A stretch of 45,811 nucleotides of DNA, from contig DATLCN010000049.1 of assembly GCA_035526335.1 (NCBI GenBank), positions 1 through 45,811 of the forward strand, written 5' to 3'. The DNA is from GCA-2861595 sp035526335 (lineage in GTDB: Bacteria; Actinomycetota; Acidimicrobiia; Acidimicrobiales; GCA-2861595). The position numbers and the translations under genes are program-made. Every line of letters begins with the position of its first letter. Position 1 is the first letter of the stretch. This document shows, piece by piece, positions 1 to 6,101 of the stretch. The notes under the pieces were generated by a model. That model was not told where the DNA came from. It was given only the letters and a program-made list of their open reading frames with translations, and did no database searches.

Positions 1-91
1 AATGACCACCATCTACATCGCCAGTGTCTCGCCGGCTAACGGCGGCGACTACGAGCTAGGCCCCGAGTGGCACCCGACGACTCTCGACGGC
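1..91. repeat. 91-bp exact terminal direct repeat (circular closure)
   Basis: Bases 1-91 are identical to 45721-45811. An open reading frame runs without a stop through the junction when the ends are joined, so the contig is a closed circle of about 45,720 bp. The short length, and the fact that the repeat lies inside coding sequence, fit an assembler overlap better than a biological terminal repeat. A circular or circularly permuted (headful) genome is inferred. Confidence 0.95.
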
Positions 92-262
92 GAAACCCTG
101 GCCGAGCACGCCGAGCGCCACGACCTGACAATCCTCGACGATGCCCCAGCAACGCACCGCGGGTTGATTCGCAACGAAAGCGCCGCCGAGTGCTGGTTCC
201 TGGCCGCCGACGGCCAGCTCGAGGCGGTAAGGAACACGGCCGCCCAACACGACGTGACCTGA
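2..262 (+). CDS. Unknown 86-aa protein, in frame with upstream HTH gene
   Basis: I do not recognise this family. The protein is 86 residues, acidic, with no membrane segment; it starts MTTIYIASVS. Its ATG is at 2 (also 45722), preceded across the circle junction by a perfect AAGGAGG at 45708-45714 with 7-nt spacing, so it is probably translated by itself. The upstream HTH gene starting at 45446 is in the same frame with no stop between, so the same sequence also forms the C-terminal half (residues 93-178) of a longer product. A terminator hairpin follows at 287-313. Its position, next to an HTH protein and just before the integrase, suggests a role in integration control, but that is inference. 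Confidence 0.75.
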   Translation: MTTIYIASVSPANGGDYELGPEWHPTTLDGETLAEHAERHDLTILDDAPATHRGLIRNESAAECWFLAADGQLEAVRNTAAQHDVT

Positions 263-368
263 CCTCTCCACCACCGCACGGCATCGGCCCCTTGCCTTCG
301 GGTGAGGGGCTTTGTCGTACCCCGTTCCCACCCTTACGCCTTGGCGTGCGCTCGCTAAGGTGGTACGA
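263..368. other. Intergenic region before integrase; likely attP neighbourhood
   Basis: About 105 non-coding bases lie between the 86-aa gene and the integrase. They hold the terminator-like hairpin (287-313) and the integrase ribosome binding site. Large serine integrases usually have attP next to their own gene, and only 7 bp separate the integrase stop from the next gene on the other side, so this is the most likely place for attP. I cannot define the core from one sequence. Confidence 0.35.
287..313 (+). terminator. Rho-independent-like terminator with TTCG tetraloop
   Basis: A 10-bp stem (287-296 with 301-310, two G-T wobbles) is closed by a TTCG tetraloop at 297-300 and followed by TTT. 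It would stop plus-strand transcription arriving from the clamp/HTH operon and so insulate the integrase gene. Confidence 0.7.
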
Positions 369-1769
369 GTGCCGACACGCTCTGTGATCTACGCTCGAAT
401 CTCGACATCGCCCGACGGTGAGGCGTCCCTGGGCGTGCAGCGCCAGGAGGCCGACTGCCGGGAACTGGCCGCCCATAAGGGCTGGACGGTGGCCGAAGTG
501 CTCGTCGATGACGACGTTAGCGCCTACAAGCCCGGCAAACGACCCGCCTACGCCCGGCTGATCGAAGGCATACGGGCCCACCGCTACGACGCCCTCATCG
601 TCTACGACCTCGACCGCCTGCACCGCCACCCGTGGGAGCTTGAGGAGTTCTTTCGCATCTGCGACGGCGCCGGGTTCGAGACGCTGGCCTCGGTGGCCGG
701 CGATCACAACCTCGCCACCGCTGATGGACAGTTCCACGCCCGCATAATGGGAGCGGTGGCCAAGAAAGAATCCGACGACAAGAGCCGACGCCTCCGCCGC
801 AAGCACGCCGAGATCGCCGAACAAGGCCGGTTCCCTGGTGGCAAGGCACCATACGGCTACCGCAGCCCCGCTCGCGGTGCCCTCGCCATCGAAGTCGACG
901 AGGCCGCCATCATCGGTGAGTGTGCCCGGCGGGTGCTGGCCGGCGAAAGCCTGCGATCCATTGCCCTCGACCTCACAGAGCGAGACGTGCCCGGTCCCCA
1001 CCCTGGGCCCTGGCGCCCGAGTGGCGTGGCCCGCATCCTCACCCAGCCTGCTCCCGCCGGTCGGCGCCACGTGCCCCGCAGTGCCGATACCACCGCAGCG
1101 AACTGGCCCGCCATTCTCGACGAAGTGACCTGGCACCGACTGCGTGCCCTGGTGAAGCGGCCCGGTCGCGCTGGGTCCACCGCCCGGCGATGGCTGCTCA
1201 CCGGAGGCATCAGCGTGTGCGGCATCTGCCATCAGCCGCTATCGGCCAAGGCCGTGGCCCGCCTCGGTGGTCGCCCGTGGTACCAGTGCGTCCCCCCACC
1301 TGCGGGTGATGGGTGCGGCCGACTATCGGTGGTCGGTGAGCCCTTCGAGCGCCACGTCACCGACGAGCTGTTCATATGGGAACAAGGCACGCATCTAGGG
1401 GAGGCGGCCGAGCGCATCGGCGCGCCCAACGAGGGCACTCACCACGCCATCGCCGACATCGAGTCACAGATGGGCGAACTCGCCGCCCTCTGGTCGACCA
1501 AGCGGATCAGCATGGGCGAATGGCTCTCGGCCCGTGACCCCCTACAGGCCCGTCTCGACGCCGCCCGTAGTGTTGACGCCGCCGATCACGTTGCGGCGGT
1601 CCTGGCCCCCTTTAAGGGCGGTCACGTGCTGGCCGAGGAGTGGCACGGGCTCGACCTGAGCCAACGCCGAGCCATCGCCGCCGCTCTCATCGAGACAATC
1701 ACCGTGGCCCCCGGTCGGGTGGGGCTCAACCGCTTCGACCCCTCAAGAATCAGCCTGGAATGGCGCTAG
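369..1769 (+). CDS. int: Large serine recombinase (integrase)
   Basis: This is a site-specific serine recombinase that would integrate the phage circle into the host chromosome by attP x attB crossover. From GTG 369 the protein has 466 residues. The N-terminal resolvase domain begins VIYARIS, with the predicted nucleophile Ser12. It is followed by a recombinase domain with the GGKAPYGYR motif near residue 158, a zinc ribbon (CGIC...YQC...GCGR) around residue 280-325, and a C-terminal coiled region, the typical order for large serine integrases. The GTG start is chosen because AAGGTGG (357-363) sits 5 nt upstream and the protein then begins right at the catalytic domain; a longer frame opens at 312. 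It ends 7 bp from a convergent gene, with a palindrome TTTAGCTAAA at 1776-1785 between them. Confidence 0.95.
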   Translation: MPTRSVIYARISTSPDGEASLGVQRQEADCRELAAHKGWTVAEVLVDDDVSAYKPGKRPAYARLIEGIRAHRYDALIVYDLDRLHRHPWELEEFFRICDGAGFETLASVAGDHNLATADGQFHARIMGAVAKKESDDKSRRLRRKHAEIAEQGRFPGGKAPYGYRSPARGALAIEVDEAAIIGECARRVLAGESLRSIALDLTERDVPGPHPGPWRPSGVARILTQPAPAGRRHVPRSADTTAANWPAILDEVTWHRLRALVKRPGRAGSTARRWLLTGGISVCGICHQPLSAKAVARLGGRPWYQCVPPPAGDGCGRLSVVGEPFERHVTDELFIWEQGTHLGEAAERIGAPNEGTHHAIADIESQMGELAALWSTKRISMGEWLSARDPLQARLDAARSVDAADHVAAVLAPFKGGHVLAEEWHGLDLSQRRAIAAALIETITVAPGRVGLNRFDPSRISLEWR

Positions 1770-1776
1770 CGGAGCT

Positions 1777-2019
1777 TTAGCTAAACGGCGAGTCGTCAGG
1801 GTGGCACCACACCCACGGTGTCGAGGCGACGGCGCCGACGGCAAGCATGGCTATCCCGCCGAGGAACACCGACCCACCGTCGCCCGTCTCGGCCAACGTC
1901 TCGATCACGGAAAGCGCCATCATGGCTGCGCCCCCGACCAGCCCTAACGTGCCGAACATCCAGAACAGGCATCCGGCGAGGAAGCGAACGAGCAGAGGAC
2001 CACGTACCCTCTGGCTCAC
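1777..2019 (-). CDS. Small two-segment membrane protein
   Basis: An 80-residue protein with two hydrophobic segments (about residues 11-38 and 50-71) joined by an acidic turn, and a short polar C-terminus. GTG 2019 is chosen because a GGGGGAG lies just upstream and the longer frame (to 2295) would run through two other genes. It converges on the integrase. Being in the lysogeny region, it could be a lysogenic-conversion or superinfection-exclusion membrane protein; this rests on position and topology only. Confidence 0.6.
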   Translation of the reverse strand: MSQRVRGPLLVRFLAGCLFWMFGTLGLVGGAAMMALSVIETLAETGDGGSVFLGGIAMLAVGAVASTPWVWCHPDDSPFS

Positions 2020-2085
2020 GACTCCCCCGAGCGATTGTCTCGGCAGTGCTCTAGGGTTGGCGAACTCGCGTTCGTGGAGAGAGGA

Positions 2086-2307
2086 ATGGACATGGGCGAC
2101 ACGGTACGGCAATCGACACCCGACGAAGTGGCCGTGGCCCTCGACCTGCTCGACAAACTCGTCGAACTGGCCGGGCTCAACTCGCGGCTCCTGGCTGACG
2201 GTGCTGCGGAGATCCGCCATCGCCTCGGGCTCGACGAAGTTCCTCAACGACTCCGAGTAGTGCCGCCTCCAACTTCTCCACCGTCTCCTCCTCACCTAAC
2301 GCAGTAG
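2086..2307 (+). CDS. Small helical protein, convergent with repressor
   Basis: A 73-residue unrecognised protein. Residues 10-50 look helical and acidic; the tail is proline-rich. The ATG at 2086 has a GAGAGAGGA purine tract directly upstream. Its 3' end overlaps the 3' end of the opposite-strand repressor gene by about 130 bp (2177-2307). One of the two C-terminal tails may therefore be non-functional, or the overlap may give antisense control. Confidence 0.5.
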   Translation: MDMGDTVRQSTPDEVAVALDLLDKLVELAGLNSRLLADGAAEIRHRLGLDEVPQRLRVVPPPTSPPSPPHLTQ

Positions 2308-2617
2308 CCCCACTCGCTCGCGCGGCCCGAGCCTCCAACATGGCGTCGTAGGCAGCATCCTCGTCGTGGCCCGCCAGCTCTAGAAGCTCCGAGCGCTTGG
2401 CCCCGAGGGCGTCGGCTATCCCCCGCAGGTAGGGCACCGACGGCGTGACGTACTCGCCCTTCCGGTTCGGCGTGGGCTGTTCACAAGCGTACAGATAGGC
2501 GCCCGAGACACCGGCCCGGCGAGCCACGTCCGCGGACGAACGCTCCCCCCGCAACTCTCGCAGTCTCTTTCCCAGGAGAACTAGGTCTTTCGGCACTAGG
2601 TAACACTCAACACCCAC
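2177..2617 (-). CDS. XRE-family HTH repressor (probable immunity repressor)
   Basis: A 146-residue protein with an N-terminal helix-turn-helix of the XRE/Cro-CI type (about residues 15-80: LGKRLRELRGERS, VARRAGVSGAYLYACE, LRGIADALGAKRSELLEL) and a C-terminal charged helix (about 105-135) suited to dimerisation. There is no LexA-type peptidase domain, so induction would not be by RecA-stimulated autocleavage. The start could be GTG 2617 or GTG 2596; neither has a clear Shine-Dalgarno. It is divergent from a second small XRE gene at 2865, and operator-like repeats lie between them, which is the standard arrangement of a temperate-phage switch. Confidence 0.85.
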   Translation of the reverse strand: MGVECYLVPKDLVLLGKRLRELRGERSSADVARRAGVSGAYLYACEQPTPNRKGEYVTPSVPYLRGIADALGAKRSELLELAGHDEDAAYDAMLEARAARASGATALGEEETVEKLEAALLGVVEELRRARGDGGSPQHRQPGAAS

Positions 2618-2618
2618 C

Positions 2619-2713
2619 AGCGGACAAACACAACCACCCGTCTTGTGGACATTCGTTGACTGATAACGGGTTACACGGTTGTTGTTTGTCCGCTTCGCTC
2701 GGGCGGTGTCCGC
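2619..2713. promoter_or_regulatory. Operator region: repeated TGTCCGC half-sites
   Basis: Two 12-bp arms, AGCGGACAAACA at 2619-2630 and TGTTTGTCCGCT at 2683-2694, are perfect inverted repeats 52 bp apart. The core TGTCCGC recurs at 2707-2713 and again at 2796-2802, inside the spacer of the plus-strand promoter. Four copies in about 185 bp between divergent HTH genes are best read as binding sites of the repressor and/or the Cro-like protein. Confidence 0.65.
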
Positions 2714-2780
2714 AAGAACGGTCCCCGACCTGCGGTTTCGTGCTGGGGCTCCCGTGTGGCAAGATTTCTGATTCTGGTGG

Positions 2781-2810
2781 TTGACATCGAGTTACTGTCC
2801 GCATTACTGT
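2781..2810 (+). promoter_or_regulatory. Early promoter for the Cro-like gene and early operon
   Basis: TTGACA (2781-2786) matches the -35 consensus exactly. TACTGT (2805-2810) is a plausible -10 after an 18-nt spacer. A TGTCCGC operator half-site (2796-2802) lies in the spacer, so repressor binding would block polymerase. No other convincing promoter is seen before the long run of overlapping early genes. Confidence 0.65.
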
Positions 2811-2864
2811 GACGATGTGATGCTACCGAATGGAATCTCACGGAGGCGAAGCCCTCAAGGACTG

Positions 2865-3101
2865 GTGACGCTGTTGAAGACAAGAGACACCGATCTGCTC
2901 GTGGCCCTGCGTGCTGGCAAGAAGGTCAGCATCCGCAAGGCTGCTCTTGACCTCGCCATCTCTAAGAGCCACCTGGCCGACATCGAGGCCGGCAATCGTC
3001 AGCCCTCCTACGACGTGGGGCTACGGATCGCCACCTACTACGGCGTCTCCCTCGGCGCCCTGTTCGAGGAACTGCCTCTTGAGTTCGGGGCCCCGGCATG
3101 A
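2865..3101 (+). CDS. Small XRE-family HTH protein (Cro-like)
   Basis: A 78-residue protein that is essentially one XRE helix-turn-helix domain (SIRKAALDLAISKSHLADIE followed by GNRQPSYDVGLRIATYYGVS). It would bind the intergenic operators and act against the divergent repressor. GTG 2865 is chosen because AAGG lies 4 nt upstream and the -35 element at 2781 must lie outside the gene; ATG 2820 is an alternative. Its stop overlaps the next start (ATGA, 3098), so it is the first gene of the early operon. Confidence 0.8.
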   Translation: MTLLKTRDTDLLVALRAGKKVSIRKAALDLAISKSHLADIEAGNRQPSYDVGLRIATYYGVSLGALFEELPLEFGAPA

Positions 3102-3322
3102 ACACCCCCGACTGCCGCTACGCCCGAGTCGACCCGGGCCACCGCTGCCTCAACCGAGACGGCCAGCCCGCTCGGCCTGATTCTGATTGTTGGGCAGAGG
3201 CCCGCGCTCAGATCCGTGAGCAAGCCCTGGCCGAAGGTCGCATCGCCCAGCCTGCCCCCGCCCAGCTCGAGCGGGTGGCCGAGATCATCGCCTCAGCCCG
3301 AGCCACAAGGCAGGCGTCGTGA
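3098..3322 (+). CDS. Hypothetical protein, 74 aa
   Basis: Unrecognised 74-residue protein. Three cysteines lie in the first 35 residues (CRYARVDPGHRC, CWAEA), followed by an alanine-rich helix. It is translationally coupled to the Cro-like gene by an ATGA overlap and to the next gene by GTGA. The overlaps on both sides are the main support that it is real. Confidence 0.65.
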   Translation: MNTPDCRYARVDPGHRCLNRDGQPARPDSDCWAEARAQIREQALAEGRIAQPAPAQLERVAEIIASARATRQAS

Positions 3323-3465
3323 AGGCCCTCGCCTTTTCCTGCTCGAACGGCCACGAGTTCTACAGCTACGACCTCGCCCTCTATTGCCCCTACGTCGTCG
3401 AGAGCCAGCCCTGCGAGGGCTCAGTCACCCAGGTCGGCGCCAAGGCCAAGGCGGCCAAGTCGTGA
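3319..3465 (+). CDS. Small hypothetical protein, 48 aa
   Basis: A 48-residue frame with GTG at 3319 overlapping the previous stop (GTGA) and its own stop overlapping the next GTG at 3462. It contains FSCSNGHEFYSY and LYCPYVVESQPC, a cysteine and histidine spacing that suggests a small metal-binding fold. No family recognised. Confidence 0.5.
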   Translation: MKALAFSCSNGHEFYSYDLALYCPYVVESQPCEGSVTQVGAKAKAAKS

Positions 3466-3662
3466 TCGAGGAACGCATCGACCGTGGGTTGTTGGTGGCC
3501 GCCTGGGCCACCATCGTCGTCTCCCTGGCCCTGCTCGTCGTCTGGCTGCTCGTGCAGTCAGCCATGGCCGAGGCCCCCGAGTCCCGTCGCACCCAGCGTT
3601 TCGTCGATGTGGAAACGACCCTGTGCGACGCCGGATGGTCGTGCGAACGGGTGGCGCCGTGA
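3462..3662 (+). CDS. Single-pass membrane protein, 66 aa
   Basis: A 66-residue protein with a short charged N-terminus (VIEERIDRG), one strong membrane helix at about residues 10-32, and a soluble tail with two cysteines (TTLCDAGWSC). The GTG start is in a GTGA overlap with the upstream gene, and its stop overlaps the XF1762 gene start. It would sit in the cytoplasmic membrane with the tail probably outside. Function unknown. Confidence 0.65.
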   Translation: MIEERIDRGLLVAAWATIVVSLALLVVWLLVQSAMAEAPESRRTQRFVDVETTLCDAGWSCERVAP

Positions 3663-4108
3663 AGCTCCACGTCGTACCAAGCGAACTGGCCGAGGCCAAC
3701 ATCTTCGTGGCTGCCCATCACCGCCACCACGGACCCGTCGTCGGGCACAAGTTCTCCATCGCTGTGGCCGATGACGCCGGCAACGTGCGGGGCGTGGCGA
3801 TCATCGGTCGCCCGGTTGCCCGGGGCAACCAGGACGGGTGGACCCTTGAGGTAACCCGCCTCGCTACTGACGGCTGCCCGAACGCCTGCTCCGCCCTCTA
3901 CGCCGCCGCATGGCGGGCCGTGAAGGCTCAGGGCTACCTCCGCCTCGGCACGTACATTCTCGACGACGAGCCGGGTACGTCGCTGGTCGCAGCTGGCTGG
4001 CGCCTGGTCGGTGAGGTACGTGGCCGCTCGTGGTCGTGCCCCTCCCGCCCGAGAGTCGATAAGCGCCCGACGCAGGGGAAGCTCTACTACCAAGTCAGCG
4101 CCGCATGA
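3659..4108 (+). CDS. XF1762 family protein (GNAT-like fold)
   Basis: A 149-residue protein matching the phage and prophage XF1762 family: KLHVVPSELAEAN, the conserved HHRHHGPVVGHKFSIAVAD block, VGRPVARG, and the EVTRLATDGCPNACSALYAAAWRA segment. Members are usually described as N-acetyltransferase-like, but I know of no proven substrate. GTG 3659 lies in a GTGA overlap and begins precisely at the conserved N-terminus; the frame is open further upstream to 3623. Confidence 0.85.
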   Translation: MKLHVVPSELAEANIFVAAHHRHHGPVVGHKFSIAVADDAGNVRGVAIIGRPVARGNQDGWTLEVTRLATDGCPNACSALYAAAWRAVKAQGYLRLGTYILDDEPGTSLVAAGWRLVGEVRGRSWSCPSRPRVDKRPTQGKLYYQVSAA

Positions 4109-4200
4109 CCTGGCTCGCCCACCTCCTCGCCTGGCACCGGGACGAGTGGGTCCGACTGGCCCGCCATGACCGCCGCCGCTACCGGCAGGTGCGGCCGTGA
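4105..4200 (+). CDS. Micro-ORF, 31 aa
   Basis: A 31-residue basic peptide (MTWLAHLLAWHRDEW... rich in Arg near the end). Support comes only from its position: ATG overlaps the upstream stop (ATGA at 4105-4108) and its stop overlaps the next GTG at 4197. It could be a coupling leader that carries ribosomes to the next gene. Confidence 0.4.
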   Translation: MTWLAHLLAWHRDEWVRLARHDRRRYRQVRP

Positions 4201-4406
4201 GCGGCGAGTCGACGTGGGGATCGAGCGACCTGCACGAGCGGTGCATCGTTCCTGTTGCGAACCGTCGTCGCCTGTGCCGTTGTGGCTGCGGCGATTCGGT
4301 CACTCACGTGGGGATGGCGAACGGCGTGGCGCTGTCGAGTGGGTGCGAACTGGTCATGCATCGTTGGGTCCGTTCCGGCCGACTGTTTTCTGCGGTGCGG
4401 CCGTGA
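4197..4406 (+). CDS. Small Cys-rich hypothetical protein, 69 aa
   Basis: A 69-residue protein with a CRCGCGDSVTHVG motif near residue 27-40 and a basic C-terminal stretch (HRWVRSGR), like small phage proteins that bind metal or nucleic acid. It is coupled by GTGA overlaps on both sides. No function is assigned. Confidence 0.6.
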   Translation: MSGESTWGSSDLHERCIVPVANRRRLCRCGCGDSVTHVGMANGVALSSGCELVMHRWVRSGRLFSAVRP

Positions 4407-4618
4407 TCTGCACCAACCCTGGGTGTCGTTGTGATGCTCGACTCCCCACGCTCAACCTCGCCCGTGACCTTCTCGACTGTGCCGATGCCATCGAGAGCTT
4501 CGCCAACGAGATCCGCCGCATTGCCGGGCGGCTGAGTCCAAATAGAACCGCCACCGGCTTTGACCCGGTGGCGGCAGAAACGAGCGGCTGTAACCGCTCA
4601 GAAGGAAGCATGCCATGA
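4403..4618 (+). CDS. Small hypothetical protein with hairpins in its 3' end
   Basis: A 71-residue frame beginning with a short Cys cluster (CTNPGCRCD) and then a helical segment (ARDLLDCADAIESFANEIRRIAGRL). Its last 25 codons contain a perfect 10-bp hairpin (4548-4557 with 4565-4574) and a second 6-bp hairpin (GAGCGG/CCGCTC, about 4581-4599) just before the ribosome binding site of the next gene. The C-terminal residues may be incidental to these RNA structures. Confidence 0.55.
   Translation: MICTNPGCRCDARLPTLNLARDLLDCADAIESFANEIRRIAGRLSPNRTATGFDPVAAETSGCNRSEGSMP
4548..4599 (+). promoter_or_regulatory. Tandem RNA hairpins upstream of 4615 gene
   Basis: The first hairpin is a perfect 10-bp stem (4548-4557/4565-4574, 7-nt loop). 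The second is a 6-bp stem, GAGCGG with CCGCTC. There is no U-run, so they look more like RNA-processing or translation-control elements than a terminator. A ribosome binding site AGAAGGA follows, before ATG 4615. Confidence 0.5.
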
Positions 4619-4866
4619 CTGCCATGTCAGCAATGGAGCAGGACTTCTACGGCCACATCGACTGCGTAGTCGACGGCCCGGAGGACGAGCCCGAGGGCGA
4701 CGACATGTGCGATGACTGTGGCACCGAGCCCGGCGTGCAGTGGGACGACGAGTCGCCCGAGATGCTGTGCCGGCGCTGTGCCATCGAGGCGCACGAGGCC
4801 GAGGTTGCTGACGAGCAGTTAGCGGCACTGAAAGAGGGCGACGTGCCCGGCGAGTGGCGGTTCTGA
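4615..4866 (+). CDS. Small acidic zinc-ribbon protein
   Basis: An 83-residue, strongly acidic protein with a four-cysteine zinc ribbon: CDDC (about residues 32-35) and CRRC (about 52-55). ATG 4615 follows AGAAGGA. It is the first gene after a pair of RNA hairpins, so its expression may be set separately from the genes upstream. The fold suggests DNA, RNA or protein binding; the target is unknown. Confidence 0.7.
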   Translation: MTAMSAMEQDFYGHIDCVVDGPEDEPEGDDMCDDCGTEPGVQWDDESPEMLCRRCAIEAHEAEVADEQLAALKEGDVPGEWRF

Positions 4867-4867
4867 G

Positions 4868-5335
4868 ATGGCGCTCAACGACCTATCCGCACGGCTGGAC
4901 CGAGGCGACGAGCCCGGCGCCGTGCTCAACCGAGGCCCGGTCCACAAGCTCATCGCCCGGCTGTGCCGACTCCAAGAGTCCGTCGGCGACCACCAAGGCC
5001 ACGTCTACGCCAATGACTGCATCTGCGGTGAATCCTCTGGCTGGAGCTATGGCCGAGATGCGTGGCCGGAGCCCCACGAATACTGGCGGAGCGACGAGAC
5101 GGCCGTTGAGTTCATCGAGGCGGCCGTCGCCGAGAAGATCGCCGGCGAGCAGGCCGGTGCCGAGATAAGGGCGGCAGCTGAGGCCGTCTGGGCGATTCAC
5201 GCCAAGCGGGATCAGCACCTAGACGGGTTGCCCCACATCTACCACTACTGCGCCGAGGACCGCCAACACTGGCCGTGCGCCACTATCCGCGCTCTTGACC
5301 CCCGCTCTTTTGATCCGAAGGGGGAGGCGTTCTGA
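4868..5335 (+). CDS. Hypothetical protein, 155 aa
   Basis: Unrecognised soluble 155-residue protein with scattered His and Cys (HVYANDCICG, HIYHYCAEDRQHWPC) that could bind metal. Its start follows the previous stop by 1 nt. It precedes the recombination nuclease gene, so an accessory role in DNA metabolism is possible. Confidence 0.7.
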   Translation: MALNDLSARLDRGDEPGAVLNRGPVHKLIARLCRLQESVGDHQGHVYANDCICGESSGWSYGRDAWPEPHEYWRSDETAVEFIEAAVAEKIAGEQAGAEIRAAAEAVWAIHAKRDQHLDGLPHIYHYCAEDRQHWPCATIRALDPRSFDPKGEAF

Positions 5336-5336
5336 G

Positions 5337-6101
5337 ATGACCCAGCCCATCGGAGCCAAGACCACCAAGCAGGGCCGCAAGTACGAGGGCCTGCCCTCTG
5401 TGACGACCGTGCTCGGCATCATCAACAAGCCGGGCCTCTCCTGGGGCGCGGCCAAGGAAACGGCGCTGTTCGCCGTCCACCACCCCGAGGAGTGGCAGCA
5501 CCTCTCGCCCGAGGACGCCGTGAGTCGCCTCTACCGCCACCACAAGGGCGTCTGGACAGACAAGGGCGCACGAGGCACCGAGATCCACACCATCGCCCAG
5601 CAGTGGACGAACGGTGAGGCGGTCGACGTGCCCGTGGAGTACACGCCCTACGTCGACGCCCTCGAAGCGTTCTACAACGACCACCGCCCGACCTGGATCG
5701 CCGTCGAGCGCACCGTCATTGACCGCCGCCGGGGGTACGGCGGCACGTTCGACGCCATAGCGCAGATCGGTGACCGCCTGCTGTTGATCGACCTGAAGAC
5801 GGGCAAGCGTTACCCCGCCGAGGTCGTGCTGCAGCTCGCCGCCTACCGCTTTGCCGAGGCCATGGCCATCTACGACGAGGCGGGGGCGCTGGTCAACACC
5901 GAGCCCATGCCCGAGGTCGACGGCGCAGCGGTGGTCTACCTCCACGACGACGGCACCTACGAGATGTTGGAGCTGCCCGCGGATGAGAAGGCGATGGTCG
6001 CCTTCATGGCCGCCCTCGAACTGTGGAAGTCCATGGCGGAGCTCGAAGCGTGGGTCAAGCGGCACCCGGAGATCAAGAGCACGAAGGAGGTAGCGGCATG
6101 A
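5337..6101 (+). CDS. PD-(D/E)XK family exonuclease
   Basis: A 254-residue nuclease of the PD-(D/E)XK superfamily (Cas4/RecB-like phage type). The active-site strand-turn-strand is visible as YGGTFDAIAQIGDRLLLIDLKTGK around residues 130-155: Asp in GTFDA, Asp and Lys in IDLKTG, then QLAAYRFAEA, the Q-A-Y motif typical of this group. ATG 5337 is next to the upstream stop; the frame is open further upstream. It overlaps the RecT-like gene by ATGA, so the two probably act together, the nuclease resecting ends and the annealing protein coating the strand. Confidence 0.85.
   Translation: MTQPIGAKTTKQGRKYEGLPSVTTVLGIINKPGLSWGAAKETALFAVHHPEEWQHLSPEDAVSRLYRHHKGVWTDKGARGTEIHTIAQQWTNGEAVDVPVEYTPYVDALEAFYNDHRPTWIAVERTVIDRRRGYGGTFDAIAQIGDRLLLIDLKTGKRYPAEVVLQLAAYRFAEAMAIYDEAGALVNTEPMPEVDGAAVVYLHDDGTYEMLELPADEKAMVAFMAALELWKSMAELEAWVKRHPEIKSTKEVAA

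Noticed and set aside
1..91. Direct terminal repeat as a physical phage end (DTR)
   Set aside because: It is only 91 bp, lies inside a coding frame that continues across the join, and fits an assembler overlap of a circle.
36..1232. Long minus-strand frame opposite the integrase
   Set aside because: It is the mirror of a well-supported serine integrase, and its protein is a low-complexity Gly/Arg/Val sequence without motifs.
3425..4303. Minus-strand frame of 292 codons
   Set aside because: Antisense to the coupled early genes including XF1762; no ribosome binding site or known motif.
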